NCBI GenBank assembly: GCA_949361645.1
Contig: OX442436.1
Span: 2,914,032 to 2,978,031 of the forward strand
Reading direction: 5' to 3'
Length of the DNA: 64,000 nucleotides
Source: Spongilla lacustris
Lineage: Eukaryota; Porifera; Demospongiae; Spongillida; Spongillidae
Shown: one piece after another, positions 32,601-44,700 of the stretch
Position numbering within the stretch: position 1 is the stretch's first letter
How the letters are laid out: each line of letters opens with the position of its first letter
The notes under the pieces: model-generated
What the model saw: only the letters and a program-made list of their open reading frames with translations
The model's database searches: none
What the model was told of the DNA's origin: nothing
Made by a program: the position numbers and the translations under genes

Positions 32601-35600
32601 ACACCTCTTCGTTGGATCGTAAGCGGGCGTGTACTAGCTCTTTAGTTACGTTCCTCTCCATAGTGATACGCAACGGCATGTATTGTTAGCGGTAGCCGCG
32701 ATATCCCCGATTATGTTGCTTTCCTGACCAAAGCCCTCCCTTCCAGCGGCGTAGGAAGGAGTTTAAAAGTGGGGGGCAAACTTTGATGGTCATCATGGGG
32801 AGAGGGTGCGGGCCCGTCCCGGTGGTCCCGCCCAGCCAGCTATGGGAGTGCTGTAAGCTTCCCCATTCTCAGCAAAAGGCAGGTTTCGCTTAATTTTTAA
32901 TAAAAATAAAATAGTGTGCATAGATACACTGTAGTGTAGTATCGCTGGTGTAAAAGTGGCCCCCCTTTTCCTACGCCACTGCTTTCGTCTGCATATGCTT
33001 ACCCAATCAGAACGGTGTATGCACGTTGCTTTCTGAGCGGTGACAGAAAACCGGATCTTATAAGGAAAAAACGCATTTTGGAATCATTATGTGATTGAAC
33101 ATTAAAATCACACACAAATCAATTTAAATGTTCAATCACACTCAGACGTCACAGCGATTTTAAAGAGGATTTTAAAACCTTTATTAAATCAAAACTTGAT
33201 TCGACGCTTTTTATGTACATGCGCATTGCTTAACTGCTGAACGTTCTGCTTGTATAAATTACATTTCCTTTACAGTGTGCTCTTTGTTCTTCACTTGGTA
33301 CTGGATTTCCCTTTGTTCCTTTCTCAGCTCTTCAGTGTGACATTGCACCTAAGTCATGTTTTAAAACGCTTACACGTTCACCACCAGCACTAAGAATTAT
33401 AACTGGCAAGATTTATTTTAATATCAGGTTCTCATACTTCTGAATCCATCTGAACATCTCAGTTCATCACACAAGACCCATTTAACTATAACAGTCCTTC
33501 TGAAGAAAAAGGTTTGGCCCGGTATAGTTGGCAAAACCAGATATCTAGTTATAATCCTGTAGGGGAGGAGTGGGTTAGTTGAGCCAAATATTAGGGTGAG
33601 GTTTATTCATTTTGGTTAATAGCCAGATATGTAAAGGGTATCACTTGGCATGTCGTAGAAATGTTAGAGACTGGGGATGGGCATGAGAAAAAGGACATTA
33701 TAAAAAATCAACTGGTGTAAAACTAGCGCAGCCAAGTGGTTCAGTTGATCTTTGAGCCATATGCTGTCTTAAGCTAAAGTTATGTGCATATGCTAGCATG
33801 AGTAGGCCAAGGCTTTCTTGTCTCTTGTCCAATGTCCATGCATTGTGAAATAATTGATCAAAGTAAATTCATACACTAATGCATGACACTTTACCAATGA
33901 GAGCCCATAAAATTGATTTGCAAGTGTTTTAATGTGATTCACAATGTCATTCTCCATTTTACAAATATAAACAGAATGCCTCTGAGATTATTTCATAGCC
34001 AAAGAAGCCTAGCTCACTATTTCTGTTACATCAACCAATAATGCCATACGATCGCAGTTAAAGTGTATGGCTCAACTAAACCCCTTTGCAAATGGCTCTT
34101 AACCCCACTACTAACTTTTCAAGTAAAGAGGAAAGTTGCATAAAACGGAAGCAAAGTATATAGTTTATTTTAAACATTAATATAGCTGCATACTGGTACT
34201 TTTTAACACCCTAGACTGAAACAGAAATATCAATGATGAGAGCACAAACTGTGAAAAAAAAAAAGAATTTCAATCTGATCATCAAATTTCTTATTTTTGA
34301 ATGTTACATTGCAATGAATACAAAAGCAAAATCCATATGTAAGACAAAAAGATAGTCATTACACTTAATGTCAATATATGTTAGCATAATTCAAGTTGTA
34401 GCTAAAAAAGGGGGTTGCTCAACTAACCCACTCCTCCCCTACTTATAATTCTCAAAAGCATTAGGCAAGTCATGTGCCAATGACTATTCAATGGAGTTTT
34501 TAAACATTTACAATTGATCTACAAACTTGGGAGGAAAAAAAGCGAACTCCTTTGCTCTGATGCAATGTTACCAGCAAGCATTACCCAGACCATTGTTAAC
34601 AATGATTACTCTATACTGAGTATGGCATTAACCAATAAGGATTATTTCAGAATGGATTGGTGGATTTGGCAGTCCAGTTTTACTCCCAGAAAAATAGAAA
34701 AGACCATCTACTAATGTTGCAGTGTTTTCTGACCTTCTAGTAAAACACAGTAATCCTTCATATTAGCATATAGATTTCTACCACAGTCTACACCAGGACA
34801 TTAGACAATAAGTTGATACTCACATTGCATGTCTAAATGCAGTTTGTGATTAACCCTCAAATATCTACACCCACACCTAAAACACACTTACCTAAAACCA
34901 CACTACACTACGGCACTTACTTATGCCCCCACTGCACACATGTACACATACACTACACTACACCTATACCCACACTATGTGCACATACCTATACTGCACT
35001 AAACATAGGTACATTCCTACACACACATATATATACATGTATCTACACACACATACTAACATCTTCACAAGTACATACACTTAAACTAACACACATTACA
35101 CACGTGTGGTGTGCATGAGTTAGGTGTGTTGTGTGTGTAGGTAGTGTGGGTGTTGGTGCATTGAATTTTCATGCAGTTGTGTAAGTAAATAAGGAGGATT
35201 CAATACATCTAGAAGTACATGCATACATAAATTGATCAAGCTACACTATATGTGTAGAGAAGGGTGAATGTAGTGCAGTATAGTATATTGTCATGGTCAT
35301 GGCACTTATCAGGATCCAGAACATTCCTGTCTATTATTTAACACCCTCTACCACGTGTTCATGTCATTCATTTTTGTTCTGCCTGTTTTTAGCTAGCGTT
35401 AGGTTTTGTGTAGTTGAGCGACTTGTGCCTGTATTGCCATTGATTTCAATCCTAAGTGCTGAGAAACACGACAGGAAAAAGTGGCGTAGTCGGCAGGATG
35501 GCAGAAACGGCACAACTTATCCAGCTACTCCAAAAACAGATGGAAGAACAGCGGAAACAGATGGAGGAAGGGCGAAAGCAGACTGAGGCGCTCATCGCCG

Positions 35601-38600
35601 CGTTCATCGGACAGACGGGCCAGCGGGAACTCGAGCAACCTTCTTCAAAGGCGCCGTTAGTGGTCATTCCCAGTTTTGACCCTTTCGACCCTACAACAGA
35701 ATTGTGGGACGACTACTGGGCACGGTTCCAAACATTCGTTGGAGCTAACTCCGTTCCTGTTGACAAACGAGCGCTGGTTTTCCTCACCAATCAGTCGCGT
35801 GTGAACTACAAGCTTCTGAGTAATCTCGCCTCGCAGCAGTCTCCACCCAAGGATGTCAACGCCCTTACGTTGGACGAGATTGTAGAATATATGAAGGGTC
35901 AATTTGATCCAACACGGTACATCGTCCGTGAGCGGTTCAAGTATTGGTCCTCCATGAGCCGCATGCCGGGAGAGTCAATTCAGGAGTTGGCCGCTCGAAT
36001 TCGACACGACGCTGTTACGTGCAATTTCCCTGCTATTAAGGACCCGTTGGACGAGGCAATGCGTACGCGCTTCATGTGCTCCGTCAGTAATGAAGCCATC
36101 TTGAAGGCTCTTTTTAAGTACAAAGAGGAAGAGCTGACCTTTGCCAAGGCAATAGCGGTTGCGATGGAACAGTGGCTAAGGAGTCAGCCAAGGACCCGAT
36201 CATCTCCAATGTGATGCGCTTCACACGAGAAGGATGGCCGCCAAAAGGTTCAACTAATGAAGACATAAGAGCAGATGGGTCAATAGAGGCTTTTCGGAAA
36301 CTGGCCATTTCACTCTCCACAGCTTATGGTTGCCTCCTCTATGGCTCCAGAGTAGTCATCCCCCCCAGTCTACGGCCTCAGGTATTGCAACTCCTACATC
36401 TGGGACACTTTGGAATGCAACGTATGAAACAGCTGGCACGAACTGCAGTGTACTGGCTGGGGATAGATGCAGACATCATGGAGCTCTGCCATCGGTGCAC
36501 TGCCTGTACAGAGCATCAGAAGAAACCACCCAAGCCGGCCAACCACCCATGGATGCTTCCAGAAAAGCCATGGAGTCGGGTCCATGTGGATCATGCCATC
36601 AATTTTCTAGGAAGTAACTGGCTAGTTCTCATTGACGCTTACTCCAAGTACCCTTGTATCCATCCTGCAGCCTCCACATCCACCAAGTCCACTACTGAGC
36701 TATTGGAACAAGACTTCGCCCATTTTGGCTACCCTCATACCATTGTGTCAGACAATGCTACGTCATTCTCCTCTGAGGAGTTCCAAAGCTGGTGCCGTGA
36801 GAGAGGCATTACCCACCTCACAGGGGCACCATACCATCCCGCCACAAATGGTGCTGCCGAACGTCTGGTTCAGACATTCAAGCAGGCACTGTCAAAGTCA
36901 TCGCTTCCACCTCGTGCAGCCCTCCAGGAATTTCTAATACAGTATCGCCGGACACCAAGGAGTGAGGGCTATTCCCCAAGCGAACTTCTGAACGGTCGCC
37001 AAATACGGACCAAAATTGATGTTCTCCTTCCTTCCCCTGCACATGCTGCTCAAGGAAAGCAGGCCAGGGAAGCCACGAGGTCTCAAGCTCAGGAGGCTCC
37101 AAATAGGGTGGCTCCCATATACACTGTTGGGACACCATGCTATGCACTCTACTGTGGTCCCAGACGGGAGAAGGACCCCAGATGGGTACCGGCGGTGGTC
37201 ACCAAGGTGTACGGCTCCCGCAGTGTCGGTGTGCGAGTATGCCCACGAGGTGGCACTTGGAGGCGTCACATAGAGCAGCTGCGTCCTCGTTACGGTGTTC
37301 AAGAGGATGCAGATCCAGGGGAGGTCCAGGTATCGTCCATGGAACCAGTCCTAGTTCCACCATTGGCCGAGGTTGTAGCCCCCATGGCTGATTCTTCAGC
37401 ATTGTCTGTTCCTACAGCAGAAGTGACAAGGATTCCTGCTAAACCGATGCGGATGTACCTCAACCCTCGTCTCCCCACTGGAAGTGACTACAGTCGAGAC
37501 AACCCGAGAAGATCAGCCAGACAGCACCAACAAGTCCACAGGACTGGGGACAATTTCGCCTCTCAATGATCTGTGGAAGATTTCAAGGCTAGCAGGGAGG
37601 TGTCATGGTCATGGCACTTATCAGGATCCAGAACATTCCTGTCTATTATTTAACACCCTCTACCACGTGTTCATGTCATTCATTTTTGTTCTGCCTGTTT
37701 TTAGCTAGCGTTAGGTTTTGTGTAGTTGAGCGACTTGTGCCTGTATTGCCATTGATTTCAATCCTAAGTGCTGAGAAACACGACATATATGTAGTATAGT
37801 GTGGGCGTAGGTGTGTGTAGTGTAGAGTGGGTGTAGGCATGTGTAGTGTAGAGTTGGTGTAAGTATGTGTAGTGTAGAGTGGGTGTAGGTATGTGTAGTG
37901 TAGAGTGGATGTAGGTATATATAGTGTAGGTGTAGGTATGTGTAGTGTAGAGTGGGTGTAGGTATGTGTAGTGTGGTGTGGTGTGGGTGTAGGTATGTGT
38001 AGTGTAGTGTGGGTGTAGATATGTGTAGTGTGGGTGTGTGTATGTGTAGTGCAGTGTGGGTTTAGGTATGTGTACCATATTAATCACTAAGTACATTTAC
38101 ATCCAGCCATGTACCGGTACACACTTTCCTACCAAATACATTTCTCATGCATGTGCACCAACTAAATTCTATGCCTTTAAGTTGGGACTTATTGTCTAAT
38201 GTCCTGGTTATTTTACTGCAACACCAGAAAACACTGCAGAATAATAGCATTTATTTTATACATGACCTATTCTAGTTTACTGTGTGTACTACCATTTTCG
38301 TAGTAATCCTGTGTTGGATGTTGATGTGAGCTGCATGTTTATAGTCAGTGCTAAACGTGCATTTGACTCGTTGAACCTCATGCAAGATACAGACTATCTT
38401 TATTCCTCACCATGATTTTCGGCTACACATTGTTACATGTCGGGCAGTCCAGTTGTACCTATTAGGAATACCTTGCATGAGCATGTCACATGTGCCAACA
38501 ACATTGTCACATGCAAGTCTCATCTGAAGGATGTTGATCTATCCCCCTTATGTAAACTGTATATCCCTTTAAATAGGTTTCAGTATATTTGATTATACTT

Positions 38601-41556
38601 GTCCCTTCAGTCCTACTCCATATAGGGGTAATCGTTGTAAACTACAGTCTGGGTAGGCTTGCTGCTATGATTGCATCAGTGCAAAAGCAATTTGCTTTTG
38701 TCCCTCCCAAACATTTGGTATCGTATTGATTATTATTTTTTCAACTGCATGCAGCCCACAGTGTGTACCTGTCTGGTTAAAGGTGAAAGGACGTTAATGA
38801 CATTGATTTGTACAGCAATTGTAAAATCAGGCAAATGAATTCTTTTAAAAAGTCAGTGACACATAATAATTCATGCATGTAATATGCGGTACACAAGTAT
38901 TTTAGGGGATTGGTGGCCACAAATATAATTATGAGCTTCATTAAATATTATTGTAGTGGTATATTAAAGTATTGGTATGCACAGAATACAGTATATTCCA
39001 TGGCTGAAATATTCAATTTAGGATATTCCTACCATTCAATTCCACCAAGCACTTAACTCGCCTAACCATTAGGTTTCATCTACATTTACACAACTTCTGG
39101 TTAACTATACTAGACCCAAGGTACATTATAAATGCAATATGAACAATGTCATCTTTCATTGCAGATAATCTACCAGCAATTATCTTGATATTTCTATACT
39201 CCCAATTCAAGGTGGTGTTTTTTAGATCCAAATTTTAATGCATTTGCATCTAAATGTAATGTTAACTATTGAAAGCTCTTATATTGAATTTTTATCTTGT
39301 TTTTATATGTAAGCATAGAAATCAGTGTTCTTGGTGGACTACTAGAAATCGAAATTAGTAAACAAGGGGATTTCACTTTTGAGTTATTAACTATACACCT
39401 GACTCGCCTAACCCTTTTGATAATTATTATAAGTAGGGGAGGAGAGGGCTAGTTGAGCACTAGGTTAGTTGAGCCACCCCCCCCCCCCCCCCCCTTTTTT
39501 TTTAGCTTTACGAAGAAACATACTTGAATTATGCTAACATATATTAAGTGCAATGACTAGCTTTTTGTCCTACATAAGGATTTTGTTTTTGTATTCATTA
39601 CACCCATGAGAGACAATTTAATTATCACTAGTGAGGAAACTGAGGTCTTCCCTTGTGATGAGATCTAAGATGTATATACATGTATTGGATACAGAGACAT
39701 TAATGTTCACATAAACACACTTTAAAATACTAATTTGTCTTTGGTGGGATGGCCCTGGCAATGGCTTGGACGAGGGTTAAGTTTAGCCTGCCATATATTT
39801 CCGACTCTTGTGACAGGAAGAAGTGGTGGCAATGTAGGATGCGAGGCAGGAGAAGGTGGTGTGAGCTTCTTTGCGCCAGTTACAATATGTCTCCACAGCG
39901 AATGGGACACAAACCCACCCACAATGTAATATTCAAAAATAAGAAATTTGTTGATCAGAGTGAAATTCTATTTTCTTACAGTTTGTGCTCTCATCATTGA
40001 TATTTCCGTTTCAGTCTAGGGTGTTAGAAAGTACAAGTATGCAGCTATATTAAAATAAACTATTATATACCTTGCTTCCATTTTATGCAACTTTCCTCTT
40101 TACTTGAAAAGTTAGTAGTGGGATTAAGAGACATTTGCAAAGGGGTTAGTTGAGCCATATGCTTTACTGCGATCATATGGCATTATTGGTTGATGTAACA
40201 GAAATAGTGAGCTAGGCTTGTTTGGCTATGAAACAATCTCAGAGGCATTCTGTTTATATTTGTAAAATTGAGAATGACATTGTGAATCACGTTTAAAAAA
40301 CACTTGCAAATCAATTTTATGGGCTCTCATTGGCAAAGTGTCATGCATGTATGAATTTACTTTGATCAATTATTTCACAATGCTTGGACATTGGAAAAGA
40401 GACAAGAAAGCCTTGGCCTACCCATGCTAGCTTAAGACAGCATATGGCTCAAGGCTCAACTGACCCACTTGGCTGGGTTAGTTGTGCCACTTAACACCAG
40501 TTGATTTTTTATAATGTCCTTTTTCTCATGCCCATCCCCAGTCTCTAACATTTCTACGACATGCCAAGTGATGCCCCTTTATATATCTACATGCTGGCTA
40601 TTAACCAAAACCCAAAGGCACTATAAACCTAACCCTAAAATTCAACTAACCCACTAGCTCCTCCCCTACAGGATTACAACTTTTGCCAACTATACCAAAC
40701 ATTTTTCTTCAGAAGGACTGCTATAGTTAAATGGGTCTTGTGTGATGAACTGAGATGTTCAGGTGGATTCAAAAGTATGTGGAGAACCATTTTCAGTGGT
40801 GGTGAACGTGTAAGCGCTGAAGAGCTGAGAAAGGAACAAAAGGGAAATCCAGTACTAAGAAAAGAAAAAGAGCAAACTTTAGAAATATTAACAAGCAGAA
40901 CGTTCAGCAGTTAAGCAATGCGAATGTACAGGTAAGGTATTGTGTACAATCAGAGTAACGTACGTGTTGATCTATTATAGGCCTACAATATGGTCCGGTT
41001 TTTTCTAATCACCGCTCAGAATGCAACGTGCATACACCGTTCTGATTGGGTAAAGCATATGCAGACAAAGGGAGGGCTTCGGAAAGCAACATGATCGGGG
41101 ATATCGCAGCTACCGGTAATAAAGCTAACAATACATGCGTATGGCGAGGAACTAAAGAGCTAGTACACGCCCGCTTAGAGGTGTTCAATGGGTAAAAACA
41201 AGCTGCGTCTGTTAAGAACACACAGCAACAAATGTAACAACCTCGCAGCGAACTAAACAACACACAGCAACAAATGTAACAACCTCGCAGCGAACTAAAC
41301 AACACACAGCAACAAATGTAACAACCTCGCAGCGAACTAAACAACACACAGCAACAAATGTAACAACCTCGCAGCGAACTAAACAACACACAGCAACAAA
41401 TGTAACAACCTCGCAGCGAACTAAACAACACACAGCAACAAATGTAACAACCTCGCAGCGAACTAAACAACGTGTTTATTGAGAAAACACGGCAACTTCA
41501 AGTAGCGATCAAGACAGTGTTTCTATTTATCGGATAGTATTTCAAAATTACTATGG

Positions 41557-41587
<31 letters not shown>

Positions 41588-41687
41588 AAAATAAAATAAA
41601 ATAGAAACGCTCTGAATTTTGAGGGCAACGGCGTTCCATAACTTTGTACTGTATCAGAATGTTTTTAACTTCTGCATAAAATAATAA

Positions 41688-41750
<63 letters not shown>

Positions 41751-44700
41751 ATGTGTAGTGTCTGTAATATGCTATTATATGTATCTTGATTCGATTTCAA
41801 AAAAATTAGAATGTACCATGTGTTATTAGTTAATTTATGTAAACTCTCACGTACATGTATGTAGGAAGTGGTGACGTTGTAGGAGGAAACCTCAAGCTGA
41901 TACTGGGGCTCATTTGGACGCTGATCCTCCATTACCAGATTAGTATGGGACTGTCAAAAACCCCATCAAGTACTAAAAACTCTGAGTCCACGACCAGCAT
42001 GGAAGAACCAGGCATGCTGAAAGACAAACTTCTCAGCTTTCTGAAGGTAGAACTAATTCATGCAATCAAACTTTGGCAGCCGGTGCCTTCTGCATGCATT
42101 CAGTATTAGCATTCTCATTTTAAGATATTATTGAGTTCTGTTTTTGCAGAATGAGGTACAGCTTCCTGGAAAAAAGATTCGTAATATTACAACAGACTGG
42201 AATGATGGCATACTGATAGCTACTCTTGTAGATTCAACTGCCCGTGGACTCTGTCCTGAGTGTGACGAGATGGTTCCTGATAATGCCCTCCAGAATGCAA
42301 AGATTGCCATGGCCCTTGCTGAAGATTGGCTTGGTGTACCACAGGTAAAGTGACTTTTTATAAAGCTAAAAGCATGCACATTCCCTCATTTTAACATAAA
42401 GGCTAGGGATGTTCCATGAAATGCCCTCTTACAAATATCCATATTACAAGCATTATCAATGCAGTGCAGTGGATTCACTTTGTCAACCCCCAAAACTAAT
42501 GAAACCAAATAAAAGTACTATATTGGCTTATGGCAATAAACAATTCATCTAAGGCTAGATAGAAAGTTGAAACTAGAAGACAAGTAGTATCACTGACTAG
42601 CAGAGGTGTTCTGCACTGTGGTATTGTTGAGGGCAGGGTTGGGATAATGATTTGAGTGGATATTAGCAGTTTTCTAATTATTATACCAGTGCAACTAGAA
42701 TAATGATGAGTTATAACCAATGAAACATTAATAATTAGTTAGATTCTAGCAAGGCTTGATTATGGATTTCAATGAGCCAAGCTCAACAAGTTCTGATGAA
42801 TGATTAGTGCCATTGGCAAACCCAAAGTGAAGCCTTTTAAAATGAATGAACACTACATGGAGCCTTGCTTTCACTACACACAAGATCAATGTCACCAAAG
42901 TCACTAAAGAATGCAGTAACCCTAGCTAGGACATATGGAAGTGAGATATGGCATATGGAAGGTGTCTATAAATTGCCACTTGGGGCATTTTTCATCACAT
43001 CCTTTATAGGCAGCTCTCATGACAAATGATTGCCCTGTTTATGGTATATGGGGAATTTTGCCTCTCCCATGCCTATAATTGGTGCCTTGGCTTGTCAAAC
43101 TGGTTAAAAGTGACCAATTCCTTTGAGCAAAAAAGTTGCCAACATAATGTAATCAGTGGTTAATGATACCTTTTGGCAGCTGTATTTGCATGGACTAATC
43201 AGGTTGGATCTGTAGTTCTAGGTGTGACCCATGCATGTACCCTTTCTGCCAACTCCTCTTTTCTGTGCTTGTCTCATGGGTCCAAACTCTCCTCGTCATG
43301 TGATGTGTGACGTCTGGATATAATGTATGTGCATTACTGTAAGAACAGTCATATTATGTGTTGCCCCCCCCCCCTTCCCATTCCGGATGACTCATTAAAT
43401 ATTCAACAGTATATATCTTGCGTACTGGTGCAACAGTGCTGCGGTTAGTCTACAGTGCAGATAATGGGATTGGAGCAGGGGGGTCCCAGGCCAGTGAATA
43501 TGACCATGATTGCTTTATCGTTTGGCCTACCTATACAAATCTTATTAAAAAGTGCGAACGCAATAAACTCATCCACAACCATGCTACAACAAACATGTAT
43601 TGCTTGTGGAAAAATACCTGTTCCGAGGCCTAGCATCCATCTCATTATAACTTTTTTTTTTTTTGCATTGTACATATATAAACAATATAGCTATTATGTA
43701 AAAGGCCTCCTGCCTGCCACTTTTTACGAGTCTTTTCAACTGGATCCACCCCTGTGTAACATTTCCATACATGTACCCACCTTCCCCAACCCTGGAATGA
43801 TCATATCCCCACTTCCTGGCATTATGTTCAGAATAATATTATGTAATGTTCCTGGTAACTTCTTTCTGGTTGAAGACTAAAATCAACACAGATTTTTGCA
43901 TATGCTAACATCTAAAAATGTGCTACAAAGCAGTGGGATGCAGAGTATGCAAGGTGGCTACTGCACTGAACTTTCATTTGTTACTTGCTAGAATGGCTAG
44001 CAAAGGAGACTCTGAGGCTGTAAAGAATTAACAAACATGTGAAGGACTTGCAGGGGCATACACAGGGTTTTATAAAGGGAGTTATGTATAGGAAATAATG
44101 AGCAGAGGAAGGGTGTAATTTATCAGTGTTAACAAATAATATAAAATATGCTTATTTATTAACATTTTAGGTTGAAAGGGGATCCCCCTGCATATACCCC
44201 TGAGGAGTTAGTGTGCTCAGGAGTAAGACTCGTAGATCGTTCACTTTACATGTAAGAGAGCATAAAAATTGGGATAGAACTGTTTTAAAGAGCACCAATT
44301 ATACCAATAGCTTTACAATTTCTTGGAAGGAAATCTGATGGCATTAGTCTGATATTCAAATAGAGTATGAACCGTGTACCAAATATAATCATTAGTTAAT
44401 ATTCAGTTCCACAGTGGTGATAGCATTCTGTCTAGTTAGTTAATTCTGACAAAATGAATGATAGATGCAGTGCATATATATTGGCTACTATCGGGATTCT
44501 GAAGTGAAACAAACTCAGAGAGGAGTTAGAACCATGGCACTACTACATGCATCCAGGGCCTATGGCACAATAGTTGTATGTCCTTACACTGTATCGATAT
44601 AGAATACTCTAAACTTAGTTACCAGTAACATTTGTATGTGTTCTTCAAAGTGCCATTTGCATTACATACATTTATTTTATTATTCTATAATAATTTTAAT

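Larger units (their letters stand above)
35289..37785 (+). mobile_element. Internally deleted Ty3/gypsy-like LTR retrotransposon
   Basis: Two 185-bp LTRs (35289-35473 and 37601-37785), identical by eye, begin TG and end CA, and are flanked by the 5-bp duplication TATAT (35284-35288 and 37786-37790). A primer-binding site for tRNA-Ser and a purine tract ending at the 3' LTR are present. The 2.1-kb interior codes for a gag-like protein and an integrase. Protease, reverse transcriptase and RNase H are absent: the gag frame runs straight into the linker that normally precedes integrase. The element is therefore non-autonomous and must have been mobilised in trans. Identical LTRs point to a recent insertion. 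Confidence 0.93.
32360..41638. mobile_element. 9.3-kb foldback (long-TIR) DNA element with nested insertions
   Basis: The ends are perfect inverted repeats (TGGAACGCCGTTGCCCTCAA ... TTGAGGGCAACGGCGTTCCA). The 10-bp word TAACTTTGTA flanks both sides (32350-32359 and 41639-41648), a target-site duplication. The arms stay alignable as reverse complements for kilobases, in to about 34813 on the left and 38187 on the right, broken by arm-specific insertions. The middle is a TG/CA-rich minisatellite that changes strand near 35100. Arm-specific insertions are a 238-bp MITE on the left and a 42-bp tandem array plus about 0.3 kb and 0.9 kb of extra sequence on the right. No transposase is present. Long TIRs and a 9-11-bp duplication recall Mutator-like or foldback elements; the exact superfamily is inference. 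An 8-bp duplication (AACTTTGT) with ends one base longer is also possible. Confidence 0.75.
29998..41864 (+). other. Mini-filamin intron 2 (11.9 kb, mobile-DNA rich)
   Basis: Phase-1 GT-AG intron that splits CH1 just before its GNLKLILG motif. From left to right it holds unassigned sequence to 30760, two hairpins, a 246-bp inverted repeat, and a 9.3-kb palindromic element with a nested LTR retrotransposon, followed by a (TA)n tract. Confidence 0.85.

Noticed and set aside
41009..41470. Minus-strand ORF with repeated CCV/SSLRGCYIC units
   Set aside because: It is only the translation of the 42-bp tandem repeat (42 is a multiple of 3).
41691..41748. TA tract as a possible origin or promoter signal
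   Set aside because: Plain dinucleotide microsatellite inside an intron.
43418..43880. Overlapping ORFs in intron 4
   Set aside because: No domain or homologue recognised; probably chance ORFs.
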